Part shown: one piece after another, positions 7,793-17,373 of the stretch
How the letters are laid out: every line of letters begins with the position of its first letter
How positions within the stretch are numbered: the stretch's first letter is position 1
From: an uncultured Desulfobacter sp.
GTDB taxonomy: Bacteria > Desulfobacterota > Desulfobacteria > Desulfobacterales > Desulfobacteraceae
Length of the DNA: 64,000 bases
NCBI RefSeq assembly: GCF_963677125.1
Contig: NZ_OY781882.1
Coordinates: 3,728,501-3,792,500, forward strand
Direction of reading: 5' to 3'
The notes under the pieces: generated by a model
Database searches by the model: none
Seen by the model: the letters and a program-made list of their open reading frames with translations, nothing else
Told to the model about the DNA's origin: nothing
Program-made: the position numbers and the translations under genes

Positions 7793-9217
7793 CTATCCCT
7801 GGGGCGGTTTAGCCACACTGACCACCTGAATGGTGGTGTAGGCCTTCAAGCCTTCCACACCAAATTCGGTGCCGATACCGGAAAGCTTGACGCCGCCGAA
7901 GGGAGCCATGGGGTGTAATTTCCCATGGGCGTTGACCCAGGCGGTACCTGACTCCAGACGCTGGGCAACCGCTTTTGCCTTCTGGACATCATTGCTCCAG
8001 GCAGAGCCGCCTAAACCGACATCCACGGCGTTGGCCCGGGCAACGGCCTCATCAATGGTAGAGTATTTAAGGATGGGCAGTGCGGTGCCGAACTGCTCTT
8101 CTTTAACCAGATCCATATCATCGGTGACATCAGCCACTAGGGTCAACGGATAAAAATAGCCATTTCCCGGCATGGGTTCCCCGCCACAAAGGATCCGTGC
8201 CCCTTTGGCCTTGGCATCATCCACATATTGTTTGATGAGATCAAACTGGGCGGCATTGGCCAGGGGGCCGATCAAATTGGCCTCATCCATGCCGTCACCC
8301 ACGGGGATTTTGCTCACATAGTCGGTAAATTTTTGGCAAATTTTTTCATATTGGTCCTCATGGACAAAAAGGCGCTTGAGGCAGGCACAGGTCTGGCCGG
8401 CGTTTATAAAACATCCCCAAAACAATGGTTCAAGCAATGGGTCTATATCGGTGCCGGGCAGGATAATACCCGCATCATTGCCGCCCAGTTCAAGGGTCAG
8501 GGTTTTCAAATTTGCGGCGGCCCGCTGCATAATTGTCTGACCCACCGGCACGGAGCCGGTAAATACAATCTTATCAATACCTTTATGGGCGGACATGGCA
8601 TTGCCGATCTCGGAACTGCCGGCCACAACATTGAGAACGCCGGGAGGCAATATCTCATTAATAAATTCAACCATGCGTACAGTAGAAAGCGGTGTATAGG
8701 ATGCAGGTTTGATAACAACAGTGCAGCCCACACGCAGCGCCGGCATGATATGCCAGACAGCAATCATCAACGGCCAGTTCCAGGGAGTGATGGACCCCAC
8801 AACGCCTACGGGTTTTCTAGTCAGTTCAATCGTGTCTTCCGGGTTGTCATCAATGAGCTCATCTTCAAGTTTCAGCCCTGCCGTCACCTGGGTCCAGGCC
8901 ATGCAGCCCCCCACTTCAAAATTGGCCCCTGGGCCGGACTGGGTCTTTCCCTGTTCCAGGGTAATCAGCCGGGAGAGTTCAGGCATATTTTTTTCAATAA
9001 TTCCTGCAATCTGCTGCAGGTATTCCACCCGTTTCTCATCAGCTAATGCCGACCAGGCAGGCAAGGCGGTTCTGGCAGCGGCAACCGCCTCATCCAGCTG
9101 CGCTACACTGGCTTTTGGGCAGGCGGCAAACACCTCACCAGTTGACGGATTGATCACATCAAAGGTCTCCTGGGTGACCACTTTTTCACCATTTATTACC
9201 AAAGCATACTCTGTCAT
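7793..9217 (-). CDS. NAD(P)-dependent aldehyde dehydrogenase
   Basis: 474 residues, normal for the ALDH superfamily; closest in feel to betaine/aldehyde dehydrogenases. The general-base Glu lies in TLELGGNDAG (about residue 242) and the catalytic Cys in NAGQTCAC (about residue 276); the cofactor region holds TPWNWPL and FTGSVPVGQ. Start at MTEYAL, with AAAGGAA upstream, in preference to an earlier ATG seven codons away. The gene follows the mycofactocin operon on the same strand (185 bases, with a hairpin between), so it plausibly oxidises the aldehyde made by the mycofactocin-linked alcohol dehydrogenases. Exact substrate unknown. Confidence 0.9.
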   Translation of the reverse strand: MTEYALVINGEKVVTQETFDVINPSTGEVFAACPKASVAQLDEAVAAARTALPAWSALADEKRVEYLQQIAGIIEKNMPELSRLITLEQGKTQSGPGANFEVGGCMAWTQVTAGLKLEDELIDDNPEDTIELTRKPVGVVGSITPWNWPLMIAVWHIMPALRVGCTVVIKPASYTPLSTVRMVEFINEILPPGVLNVVAGSSEIGNAMSAHKGIDKIVFTGSVPVGQTIMQRAAANLKTLTLELGGNDAGIILPGTDIDPLLEPLFWGCFINAGQTCACLKRLFVHEDQYEKICQKFTDYVSKIPVGDGMDEANLIGPLANAAQFDLIKQYVDDAKAKGARILCGGEPMPGNGYFYPLTLVADVTDDMDLVKEEQFGTALPILKYSTIDEAVARANAVDVGLGGSAWSNDVQKAKAVAQRLESGTAWVNAHGKLHPMAPFGGVKLSGIGTEFGVEGLKAYTTIQVVSVAKPPQG

Positions 9218-9322
9218 CGTGGTTCCTTTCGCTTGCATTTATGGTTCATATTTCATTTAATTCCAATTTATACGTCCCCCCATGGTCACATTGATAATTT
9301 TACCGGCTGTTTTAACTTCGCT

Positions 9323-9370
9323 ATCGGGATCGCTATCGAAATGTCCATTGTCTTCGATTCCGATCCCGAT
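9323..9370. repeat. large two-part palindrome between mftF and the ALDH gene
   Basis: ATCGGGATCG (9323-9332) pairs with CGATCCCGAT (9361-9370), and inside it ATCGAA (9335-9340) pairs with TTCGAT (9353-9358), so most of a 48-base stretch folds on itself. It lies 32 bases after the mftF stop codon. It may end the mycofactocin transcript or be a REP-like repeat; there is no U-run. Confidence 0.5.
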
Positions 9371-9401
9371 GATCTTTTCAATATAAATTCGGTTACCCTG
9401 G

Positions 9402-10838
9402 CTAAACCGGCTCATCCATACAACGACGCAGCACCACAACATAGCTGCGAAAATTCATCCCTTTCATACATCCCCAGAACACGCCCAGACCATAGGACAG
9501 TTGTTCCAGGATATAAAAGAAAAAGAAAGAGATAAAGGGAAGTTGCACTTTTTTTACACTGAAATCAACCATGGCCGCGCAACCGAGCACAAGCAGCAGC
9601 ACCGGAATAAAAAGTGGCTGTAAAACCCCAAGAACAATCATCACAATCAAGTAATATCTTACCAGATGAAAACTAAGATAATACAACAGGCTTACCATGG
9701 TTCGCAGCCGTGCCCGAAGCAGCTGAAAAAGGCTTAGCTTCACTCCCATTTTTTGAGTTTTCTCTTTAAGCAGTTGGCTTTCCATAACGGCCAGGATACC
9801 GGCGAGCAGCACACCAATGCCACCGGTCCAGGGGATCGTCGAAAATACGAACAACACCCCTGCGAGCAAGGGCGGCACCACCATCAGCTTTTTTCGTTTG
9901 GGGTGAAGACGTTGCAGCTTCTCTTCTGATGTGCCGTAAAAAAAACGCCGGGACATGAAAGACCATAGTTGATTTCTATGTTTGTGAAAAACGGTGCCTG
10001 CAGGCATATACGCGATGCGCCACCCTTTATCCCGCAACCGCCAGCACAAATCCACATCCTCTCCCACCTGCATTGTCGGTGCAAATCCGTTCAGATCCAG
10101 AAAGGCATCTTTTTTCACCAGCAGGTTGCAGCTGGGAAGATAAAAGGTGTCCGCCCCTTTTCCCGCCAAACGCGGGTGTGTCCCCATGCAAAGACTGGAC
10201 ATCACATCCTCATACAGGTCAAGGTCGGATTCTTTTGAGATTCCAGCCACTTTACCGCCCACGGCAGCAAGTGTTGCGTCATCAAAAAGAGGAACAAGTT
10301 GTCGAAGCCATTCTTTAGAGGCGGTGCAGTCGGAATCAATAAACGCGAGGATTTCACCATTGGCGACAGCCGCGCCGCGATTCCTGGCAGCCGCCGGACC
10401 TGCACCGTTTGCACCGGAGGAAATAACCTTGGCACCCCATTTTTTTGCATACCAGGCACTGTTATCTTTACTGCCGTCATCCACGACGATAACTTCCAAT
10501 CGTTCTATGGGATAATGCAGTGCGGATAGCGATTCCAGACAGCGCCTAAGCTCTTTTTCCCTATCCCGCACGGGTATAATGACGCTGACAAACGGATATT
10601 GCTGCGGTGCTTGGGGCACCGTTTGAACCTGTTCTAAAAAGCCCCGGGAAACCAGTTGGTCAAAAAGGGCTGTATTCTCTGCAATGTTTGCCGCATACCC
10701 GTCATCCCGCAGCGCTTTGAGCAATGTTGCGCACGCCTGGTTAACCTTTAGAACACTCAGGGGGATCTGTTTGAGGAGAATGGCCCCATCTTTCTGTTCG
10801 ATCAACTCAACCTGGGATGCAAAACGATAGGTCATCAT
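9402..10838 (-). CDS. mftF: mycofactocin glycosyltransferase MftF
   Basis: 478 residues. The first 80 or so residues look like the PqqD/RRE-like peptide-binding domain that precedes the catalytic part in MftF. A GT-A family 2 glycosyltransferase follows: FVSVIIPVRDRE, VVDDGSKD, DSDC (metal-binding DxD-like), VGGKVAG and GEDVDLCWRLRDKGW. Several hydrophobic helices near the C-terminus (about residues 330-450) would hold it at the membrane. In Mycobacterium MftF adds a beta-1,4-glucose chain to premycofactocin. Last gene of the compact mftA-to-mftF run, 6 bases after etfB. It lets the product here be read as a glycosylated mycofactocin. Confidence 0.88.
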   Translation of the reverse strand: MMTYRFASQVELIEQKDGAILLKQIPLSVLKVNQACATLLKALRDDGYAANIAENTALFDQLVSRGFLEQVQTVPQAPQQYPFVSVIIPVRDREKELRRCLESLSALHYPIERLEVIVVDDGSKDNSAWYAKKWGAKVISSGANGAGPAAARNRGAAVANGEILAFIDSDCTASKEWLRQLVPLFDDATLAAVGGKVAGISKESDLDLYEDVMSSLCMGTHPRLAGKGADTFYLPSCNLLVKKDAFLDLNGFAPTMQVGEDVDLCWRLRDKGWRIAYMPAGTVFHKHRNQLWSFMSRRFFYGTSEEKLQRLHPKRKKLMVVPPLLAGVLFVFSTIPWTGGIGVLLAGILAVMESQLLKEKTQKMGVKLSLFQLLRARLRTMVSLLYYLSFHLVRYYLIVMIVLGVLQPLFIPVLLLVLGCAAMVDFSVKKVQLPFISFFFFYILEQLSYGLGVFWGCMKGMNFRSYVVVLRRCMDEPV

Positions 10839-10844
10839 CGTTTT

Positions 10845-11726
10845 TTAAGGCAGCAGCCCCACCTTGCCGAACAGGGCCATCAGGGCATCAGTAGTTTGGT
10901 CCGCAGATAGATGGTGAACCTCCCCCTGTCGGGCGGTGACGCCTCCGGCAAGCAGAGATAAAATTCTGTCAAAGGCAGGCAGATTTGGGTCCGGTGTAAC
11001 AATGCGCACCGGATCAGGCCGGGGATTGCCATAGCCGGCCAACGTCGTTGTTCCCTCCGCCTGTGCGGCATTCATAAACTTAAGCCCCAACTCTGATCTT
11101 CCCCACACTTCAATAGGCGCATCGGCCGCCTCCACCAAAGCGTCGATACTCGGGTACCGCGCCTCTTCCCTGCCGGTAAACGTCAGAGCAACCGGCAGGG
11201 GTGTCTTCACTAATTGCCTGGCACCATGATCCGTTGTTTTCAACGTCTGTACACCACCATCCTGCACCTTAGCGTTGATTACATTTTGCACACAGGGTAT
11301 ATCCAATTTTGCCGCTGATAGGGGAAACAGCGCATCAAAACCACGATCCGCCAGCAGATTACCGGTACAGATCAAAGAAGGAGAAAGAATATCAAATGCA
11401 CGGCTCAATACACGTGACAGCCCGACATCATCATAGCCGCTCAAAGCGCGATCTCTTATCCGCACTGCACGCTCTGCCCCCATGGACAGACCCGTTTGCA
11501 GATGCGATTCCACACTTTTGGGCCCAATGGATAGAACCGTCAAGCGACCGCCATGTTTTTCCTTAAGCTGCAAGGCTTTTTCCAATGCGCCAAGGTCACT
11601 TGGATTGAGCATGGTCCGCACGTCCCGTGCATTAATTGCATGCCCCCCATCTTTTATACAGGCCGGTGGATGCGGGTCACGACACTGTCGCAGCAGTACT
11701 ACTATATTGAGTTCATCATTTGCCAT
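10845..11726 (-). CDS. etfB: electron transfer flavoprotein beta subunit (mycofactocin-associated)
   Basis: 293 residues. Typical EtfB N-terminus (NIVVLLRQCRDP, then AINARDVRTMLNPSDLGALEKAL) and the GRLTVLSIGP and ICTGNLLADRGFD segments near the nucleotide-binding site. Lies in the mycofactocin operon with its partner EtfA but separated from it by fixC- and fixX-like genes, an unusual order. With EtfA it would carry electrons from a dehydrogenase to the FixCX-type oxidoreductase. Ribosome site is weak. Whether it binds AMP or a second FAD (as in bifurcating ETFs) cannot be told by eye. Confidence 0.85.
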   Translation of the reverse strand: MANDELNIVVLLRQCRDPHPPACIKDGGHAINARDVRTMLNPSDLGALEKALQLKEKHGGRLTVLSIGPKSVESHLQTGLSMGAERAVRIRDRALSGYDDVGLSRVLSRAFDILSPSLICTGNLLADRGFDALFPLSAAKLDIPCVQNVINAKVQDGGVQTLKTTDHGARQLVKTPLPVALTFTGREEARYPSIDALVEAADAPIEVWGRSELGLKFMNAAQAEGTTTLAGYGNPRPDPVRIVTPDPNLPAFDRILSLLAGGVTARQGEVHHLSADQTTDALMALFGKVGLLP

Positions 11727-11765
11727 CTTTGATCTTTTTATTCCTCAAAGCAAAATGCTCTCATA

Positions 11766-12044
11766 TCAGGTCATTCTGTAAGATACACCAAAACCACCCC
11801 GGGGATAGCGCCAGCGGGTAAAGGCTTTTTTTTCACACACAATGTAACACGTCCCGCATTCCAGACAGCCATCATATACAAAACTAAGCCGTTGATCGCT
11901 TTGGGACCAGCTGTAGCATCCCGCAGGACAGGCCGTGGTACAGACACGGTTGGTGCAGGTTGCACACACGGTTTGATCGACAATGATATGGGGTTCGCGA
12001 TCAATGGTAAAGCTGGTATAATCTAAAATCTCATCTATATTCAT
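11766..12044 (-). CDS. fixX: FixX-like ferredoxin
   Basis: 92 residues. Cysteine pattern CATCTNRVC--ACPAGCY and CLECGTCYIVCEKK, with the C-terminal PRGGFGVSYR tail, is that of FixX/YgaX-type ferredoxin partners of the ETF:quinone oxidoreductase family, carrying one [4Fe-4S] cluster (second motif degenerate). Overlaps the fixC-like start by 4 bases, so the two are made together. Proposed role: pass electrons between the FixC-like flavoprotein and quinone. Confidence 0.9.
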   Translation of the reverse strand: MNIDEILDYTSFTIDREPHIIVDQTVCATCTNRVCTTACPAGCYSWSQSDQRLSFVYDGCLECGTCYIVCEKKAFTRWRYPRGGFGVSYRMT

Positions 12045-13339
12045 AGGGCTCTCCAGGCTGAAAAAATATCCCGGGCAATATTTTTTACACCGATTGTCTT
12101 CTTAACGGTATCAAGGGCAAGCTTGGCCACGCCTTTTTTAGGCGTGCCGTCGATACGATAGGCATCTTCCATAAGCCGGCAGGCAAAATCCGGATATGCA
12201 TTAAAAATTCGGTCATTATGAAGCATCCCGGGGGCGCGTTTGAACTTTTTTAAATCCTGCATCACAAAACTGTTGTCAAGCAGGCGGGTGTAGTGTTGCA
12301 ACCCCTGTTTACTGAAGTCCTGGGTCTTGTGAGCCTCTATGACTGTTTGTGCCGCCAGGATTCCTGAATGGGAGGCCAGGTTGACACCCTCTAAATGCAG
12401 ACCGGTCACATTACAAAAGGCCGCCGCATCTCCGGCAACAAGAATGCCGTTGCCCACAAGTTGTGGGACCATCTCATAGCCGCCTTCGGGGATGACATGG
12501 GCGGAATATTCCATGAGCCTTCCGCCCCTGAGCAATTTCTTCAAATGCGGGTGGGCCGTAAACTCATTTAAAAGATCACAGGGCGTCTTCTTACCTTTCT
12601 GCAGGCTGCCGATATGCGCAACAAGTCCGATGGAAACCGAGTCGTAGTTGGTGTAAAGACACCCGCCTCCTCTCACACCAGGCGTGCAGCCCACAAATTC
12701 ATTGGCAACACCCTGGTTGCGGACGAGCCCGAACCGGTCATCAATGACCTGCTTGGGCAGATCGTAAAGTGCTTTTACACCCACGGCCATCTGGTCAGGC
12801 TTAAAGGCAGGAGCCCTGAGTCCGGCTTTTGCTGCGATAAATGATAGAACACCGTCTGCGGCAATAACGACGGGAGCACAAAGCTTTCCGGTCCGTCCCA
12901 GCACGGTTACCCCTTTTACCTGGCCCGCCTCAACGATTATGTCATCCACCATGGCTCTGGTGATCAGGGTTGCACCGGCTTTCACCGCCTGCCGGGCCAG
13001 CCAGTTGTCAAGCTTGGGCCGCAAAACCGTGTATCCATTATATGGCGCCCGGTCAAACTTGCCCGATTCCAGCTGAATATTCACTGTTGAATCGGCATTC
13101 ATGAAGGTAAGGCTCTTCTTGTTCACATGGCGTTCAATGGGGGCTTTACGCCAGTACCCGGGGATATATTTTTCAAGGGAGGCCATGCGATGCAGCAGAC
13201 CGCCGAACATATTTTTTTCCCCTGGGAAATTGCCCCGTTCCAGAAGCGCTACATCAAGTCCGGCCCGGGCCATGGCCAGGGCTGCCGAAGAACCGGCGGG
13301 GCCTGCCCCAACCACAATGGCTTGGAAAAAACGTGTCAT
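12041..13339 (-). CDS. fixC: FixC-like FAD-dependent ETF:quinone oxidoreductase
   Basis: 432 residues. N-terminal FAD dinucleotide fold AIVVGAGPAGSSAALAMARAG with the acidic end LLERG, an ADG segment (AADGVLS), and a second FAD motif GILVAGDAAAFCNV (GD box) near residue 300. Typical of the FixC/geranylgeranyl-reductase-like branch related to ETF-QO. Overlaps fixX and etfA by 4 bases each. Together with EtfAB and FixX it forms the electron outlet of this operon, probably to menaquinone; the direction in vivo is not known. Confidence 0.88.
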   Translation of the reverse strand: MTRFFQAIVVGAGPAGSSAALAMARAGLDVALLERGNFPGEKNMFGGLLHRMASLEKYIPGYWRKAPIERHVNKKSLTFMNADSTVNIQLESGKFDRAPYNGYTVLRPKLDNWLARQAVKAGATLITRAMVDDIIVEAGQVKGVTVLGRTGKLCAPVVIAADGVLSFIAAKAGLRAPAFKPDQMAVGVKALYDLPKQVIDDRFGLVRNQGVANEFVGCTPGVRGGGCLYTNYDSVSIGLVAHIGSLQKGKKTPCDLLNEFTAHPHLKKLLRGGRLMEYSAHVIPEGGYEMVPQLVGNGILVAGDAAAFCNVTGLHLEGVNLASHSGILAAQTVIEAHKTQDFSKQGLQHYTRLLDNSFVMQDLKKFKRAPGMLHNDRIFNAYPDFACRLMEDAYRIDGTPKKGVAKLALDTVKKTIGVKNIARDIFSAWRAL

Positions 13340-14355
13340 TTATTTTCCCCCGTACCTGTGCGCACCTTTTCAAGCAGTCGTGGCAGAATTTCCTGCACAT
13401 CGGCAACAAACCCCTGATCCGCATTGGGGAAGATGGGCGCTTTGGCATCGCTGTTGATTGCAACGATCTGCTGTGCGTCCTGAATGCCCCCCACATGGTG
13501 CATGGATCCGGAAACCCCAAATGTAACGTAGAGCCTTGGCTTAACGCATCTGCCGGTCTGGCCCACCATCCTGTCAAAACCTGCCCAACCCAGGTCATAC
13601 ACGGGCCGGGTCACCCCAAGGGACGTGCCAAGCAACCGGCACAACTCGCGAAGTTTTTCAAAATCGGCGTTATCACACCCTTTTCCGGCACAAAGAATCA
13701 CCTCGGCGTCAGTCAGATCAACGGTCTGGGGGTCCGACGGGATTCTTTCCACAATGACGGAACTCCTTGGGGCTAATTCAGTAAGTTCTGTTTCAGCGGG
13801 CGGGAGGTACTCATTGATTCGTAAAGAAGTCTTGGCGTCTGTAGGAAGGCTGACCGGGCTCAAAGCGCCTACGGGAACGGTGATAACTAGAAATCCGCGT
13901 TGGTCCCAGATCCGTGTTTCATCAATGCGCCGCCCCATTACCCGGCGGCTTAGGTGAAGTCCCTGATCACTGCAACTAACGGCATTTACCTCGGTGACCA
14001 ATCCCGCATCCAGATGCGCGGCCAGCAACGGTGCCTGAGTGCACCCCAGATCGTTGTGGGCAAAAACAATGATGCCGCCCTTTTGTTCGGCAACAAACCC
14101 GGCAAGCGCGGCACCCAGTCTCTGCGGGGTGTCGATATATTGTTCAGCGTCCTTGAGCAGAGTTACTTCAGGCACACCATAGTCGGCAAACTTCTGTTGG
14201 GCTTCCTGTCCAAGGTCAGAGAACACAAGCGCACGCCAGGAAGAATCAAGTATTTTCGACAAACGCGCACCATAGGACAAAAGACCCCGCCCCGTCCTGT
14301 CGGGGACCCCTTCTGGCAGTTCCGTCACAATAAACAGCTCATTGGCCTCCATCAC
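13336..14355 (-). CDS. etfA: electron transfer flavoprotein alpha subunit (mycofactocin-associated)
   Basis: 339 residues. The C-terminal FAD-binding half is clear: VILCAGKG, GWAGFDRMVGQTGRCVKP, YVTFGVSGSMHHVGG (family GVSGAIQH) and INSDAKAPIFPNADQG. The N-terminal half is the usual weakly conserved nucleotide fold. Overlaps the oxidoreductase stop and the fixC start by 4 bases each. Forms the ETF dimer with EtfB encoded further down the operon. SMHH in place of the usual AIQH near the flavin is a noticeable change that could shift the FAD potential; this is inference. Confidence 0.88.
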   Translation of the reverse strand: MMEANELFIVTELPEGVPDRTGRGLLSYGARLSKILDSSWRALVFSDLGQEAQQKFADYGVPEVTLLKDAEQYIDTPQRLGAALAGFVAEQKGGIIVFAHNDLGCTQAPLLAAHLDAGLVTEVNAVSCSDQGLHLSRRVMGRRIDETRIWDQRGFLVITVPVGALSPVSLPTDAKTSLRINEYLPPAETELTELAPRSSVIVERIPSDPQTVDLTDAEVILCAGKGCDNADFEKLRELCRLLGTSLGVTRPVYDLGWAGFDRMVGQTGRCVKPRLYVTFGVSGSMHHVGGIQDAQQIVAINSDAKAPIFPNADQGFVADVQEILPRLLEKVRTGTGENK

Positions 14356-16319
14356 AACTCTCTTCCCACCTTGTGGCCTTCCCAGATGGCCATATCAAGT
14401 TTGCGAGGCGCCACGCAGTCACCGATCCTGTGCAGTTCTACAACCTTGCCTTTCAAGGAGTGGTAGAGCTGATCATCGACCTGCTGGCCCATGGCAAGTA
14501 CCAGGGTGTCATAGGGCCCCCATTCACGCCACTCGTTGGAATAGACGTTAAATCCTTTAACCTTCTTTTCTCCCTTTTCACCGCCGATTTCCATGACCGC
14601 AATATCAGGCGTGAAGGTGATGCCTTTTTGCAGCAAGCGTTGGCGGGTCAGGTACAGGTCCTGGGTCGGTCCAAGTTCAGCGCCAATGAACAGGCTTGAG
14701 GTGATCATATGCACCTTTTTACCCTGGTCGGCTAAAAACTCAGCCGTGGCGGATGCCCGATGATGGCCGTCGTAGTCGATAAAGCCGATATTCTCACCAA
14801 GCTCAGCTTCGCCGTTAAGCACCTGCCAGACATTAAACACTGCCGGGCCGTCCCAGCCGCCCACCGGATGTTCCTTGGGCACGCTGCCGGTGGCCACGAT
14901 CACGGCGTCGGGTTGTTCTTGGACCACAAGTTCCGGGGTCACGGCCACGCCTAAACAAAGCTTAACCCCGGCCTTTTCCAGCTGGCCCTTTTCATTGCGG
15001 ATAACGACACCGACCTCATCACGTCCGGCCCCCTTCATGGCAATGTTGACCTGACCGCCCACCTGCTCCTGCCGCTCGTACAGCGTCACGTCATGGCCGC
15101 GCCGGGCAGCCATCTTAGCCGCCCACATACCGGCGGGACCTGCGCCTGCGATGAGCACCTTTTTTTTCACTGCCGCAGGGGTAGTCAAAGTCTCTCCCCC
15201 CATCTCCTTTTCCCGGCCCACACAAGGGTTTTGAATGCAGCCAAGGGTCTTATTCATGCCGATACGACCGATGCAGCCCTGGTTGTCTGCAATGCAGTGA
15301 CGGATATCATCAAGCCTGCCTTCTTGGGCTTTCCTGGGCAAAAAGGGATCGCAGATAAGCCCACGGCACATGCCGATCATGTCGGCCTGTCCCGCCTCAA
15401 GAACCTTTTCCGCCATGACCGGATCATTGATGCGTCCGGTGCAGAAGACCGGCAGATTAACCTTCTCCCGCATGCCGGCTGCCAACGGGATGGTGTAGCC
15501 TAAAGGCATATGCATAGTGCCTTCCACCAGATAGAGATTATAAAAGGTGGCAATGGAGAGATCCATAAAATCAATCAAGCCGCTTTGCTCAAAAAGCACG
15601 CCGATCTCCTGGACATCCGCAAGGTTCAAGCCGCCCGGAATCATTTCATCGCCGCACATCCGAATACCAATGGTGAAATTTCTGCCCACGGCCCGGCGGA
15701 CCGCCTCAACAAACATCAGCGGTGCCCGCATGCGATTTTCCAGGCTGCCGCCAAATTCATCCTGCCTGAAATTGGTTAAAGGCGAGAGAAACTGCCGGGC
15801 CAGGCTGGAGTGACCGAACTGGATTTCCACGCCGTCAAAGCCCCCCTCGCGAACGTGAAGGGCACTTTGGGCAAAATATTGGGCGACCTCGAAAATATCT
15901 TCGGCTTCCATCTCCTTGGGCGTCTCCCTGAAAAGCACATCGGGCATGGGGCTGGGCGCCCAGACCGGAAGCCTGGAGTTGGAGCCGTCACATTGCTGGC
16001 CATTGTGGTTGATCTGGGCAAAAATGCGGCAATCATACTGGTGGACGTGATCGGTAATCTTTTTAAACCCGTCCACAACCCCGGGATGATAAACATCGAT
16101 TAGCTTCTCGTACGCCATATCCGTGGGATGGACGCTCATTTCCTCGGTGATGATTAACCCGGCTCCCCCCCTGGCACGCTCTCCCCAATAGTACATCTGG
16201 CGTTCACTGGGCATGTTGTTGACCGCAAAATTGGTCAGATGGGGTTGAAAGGAAATCCGGTTTTTAACTTCAACATTTCCCAGGTTGATGGGTGAGAACA
16301 GCTTGTTAAAAGTAGACAT
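14352..16319 (-). CDS. OYE/FadH-family NADH-dependent flavin oxidoreductase (mycofactocin-associated)
   Basis: 655 residues, the length of 2,4-dienoyl-CoA reductase/OYE enzymes. Residues 1-340 form the FMN TIM barrel (KLFSPINLGNVEVKNR start; FDGVEIQFGHSSLARQFLSP with the catalytic-region His). A four-cysteine [4Fe-4S] segment follows (CIADNQGC-IG then GCIQNPCVGRE), then the FAD/NAD half (LIAGAGPAGMWAAKMAARRG; VIVATGS). Members of this family are known companions of mycofactocin genes. Substrate unknown: an enoate-type reductant or a mycofactocin-recycling step are both possible. GGAG lies upstream of the ATG; the stop overlaps the etfA start. Confidence 0.85.
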   Translation of the reverse strand: MSTFNKLFSPINLGNVEVKNRISFQPHLTNFAVNNMPSERQMYYWGERARGGAGLIITEEMSVHPTDMAYEKLIDVYHPGVVDGFKKITDHVHQYDCRIFAQINHNGQQCDGSNSRLPVWAPSPMPDVLFRETPKEMEAEDIFEVAQYFAQSALHVREGGFDGVEIQFGHSSLARQFLSPLTNFRQDEFGGSLENRMRAPLMFVEAVRRAVGRNFTIGIRMCGDEMIPGGLNLADVQEIGVLFEQSGLIDFMDLSIATFYNLYLVEGTMHMPLGYTIPLAAGMREKVNLPVFCTGRINDPVMAEKVLEAGQADMIGMCRGLICDPFLPRKAQEGRLDDIRHCIADNQGCIGRIGMNKTLGCIQNPCVGREKEMGGETLTTPAAVKKKVLIAGAGPAGMWAAKMAARRGHDVTLYERQEQVGGQVNIAMKGAGRDEVGVVIRNEKGQLEKAGVKLCLGVAVTPELVVQEQPDAVIVATGSVPKEHPVGGWDGPAVFNVWQVLNGEAELGENIGFIDYDGHHRASATAEFLADQGKKVHMITSSLFIGAELGPTQDLYLTRQRLLQKGITFTPDIAVMEIGGEKGEKKVKGFNVYSNEWREWGPYDTLVLAMGQQVDDQLYHSLKGKVVELHRIGDCVAPRKLDMAIWEGHKVGREL

Positions 16320-16335
16320 GTCTTAAAAAACTCCG

Positions 16336-17373
16336 TCATCTGCCAACGGGTGTATCGGCAATAGCCGTCACACACCGCTCAAGGCATTCGGGATCACCGC
16401 CGGCGATCTCATTTTTCAGATGGTAGGCAACGGCTGGGCAACCGCCGTGACACTGGTCAAACCGTTTGCAATCCTCACAGGAGTGGATGCGAAGGCCTCG
16501 GAAAGAATGAAAAATATCCGCATGATCCCAGATATCAAGAAAAGCGGATTCCCGTATCGACCCTGCATAGAAAGGTTCACTTTGCAAAAAGGCACAGGGA
16601 AATACATCGCCTGTAGGACCAACGCAGCAGGTCAGCTTGGCCGCCCCACACAGATTTAGACCCAGCCCCTGCCGCTCCTGGGGGGTCAAAGAAAAAAAAC
16701 TGTCGCCGGTGCGCACATCGGGACAGCCGTTGAGCCATTGTGAAAAGGTGATAAGCTGACGGGCTGAGGGCCGCAATTCGTCCCAGTTGTCCTGGCCCCG
16801 CCCCGACGGGCGAAACCGGCTGGCCCTAAATGACACGCCCAGGGATTGTGCCAGTGTATGCAGTGCTGGGATCTCATCAGCATTCTGGGCGGTAAGTACC
16901 GTATTGATACTGGTGGAGATGGGTGTTGCCGCCAGTAATTTAACCGCTTCGATGGCCCCGTCAAAGGTTCCTTTGCCTCGTATGGCGTCACAGGTGGCAG
17001 GTGTCGCGCCGTCAATGCTGACCTGGACGGCAACCAGGTCACTTTTTTGTGCCAGGGTAGACACTGTTTCTTCATCAAGCAGCAGACCGTTGGTGGAGAT
17101 ACAAGTCATGATATTCTTTTCATGGCACTTCTCCAGAATCTGGTAGAAATCAGGCCTGATAAACGGTTCGCCACCGCCGAAATTAATCTGAAATACAGTG
17201 GCTGCACTAAGTTGATCAATCAGATCAAAGGCTTCCCGGGTGGACAATTCGTTTTCAGCGGGCACTCCGGAGGCCGAAAGGCAGTGACTGCACCTCAGAT
17301 TACACTGCTGGGTCACTTCCCATGTCAGGTTGACAGGGGCCGTAAGGCCCTGCTCAACATATCTATTGCTCAT
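16336..17373 (-). CDS. mftC: mycofactocin radical SAM maturase MftC
   Basis: 345 residues. The radical SAM site CNLRCSHC gives Cys24, Cys28 and Cys31 (CxxxCxxC), followed by NFGGGEPFIRPDF. The C-terminal SPASM domain has cysteines in LCGAAKLTCCVGPTGDVFPC and CEDCKRFDQCHGGC, for two auxiliary Fe-S clusters. MftC oxidatively decarboxylates the C-terminal Tyr of MftA and then links it to the adjacent Val. Start at MSNRYVE with AAGGGG 7 bases upstream, overlapping mftB by 11 bases. The encoded precursor (mftA) two genes upstream fits this substrate exactly. Confidence 0.93.
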   Translation of the reverse strand: MSNRYVEQGLTAPVNLTWEVTQQCNLRCSHCLSASGVPAENELSTREAFDLIDQLSAATVFQINFGGGEPFIRPDFYQILEKCHEKNIMTCISTNGLLLDEETVSTLAQKSDLVAVQVSIDGATPATCDAIRGKGTFDGAIEAVKLLAATPISTSINTVLTAQNADEIPALHTLAQSLGVSFRASRFRPSGRGQDNWDELRPSARQLITFSQWLNGCPDVRTGDSFFSLTPQERQGLGLNLCGAAKLTCCVGPTGDVFPCAFLQSEPFYAGSIRESAFLDIWDHADIFHSFRGLRIHSCEDCKRFDQCHGGCPAVAYHLKNEIAGGDPECLERCVTAIADTPVGR

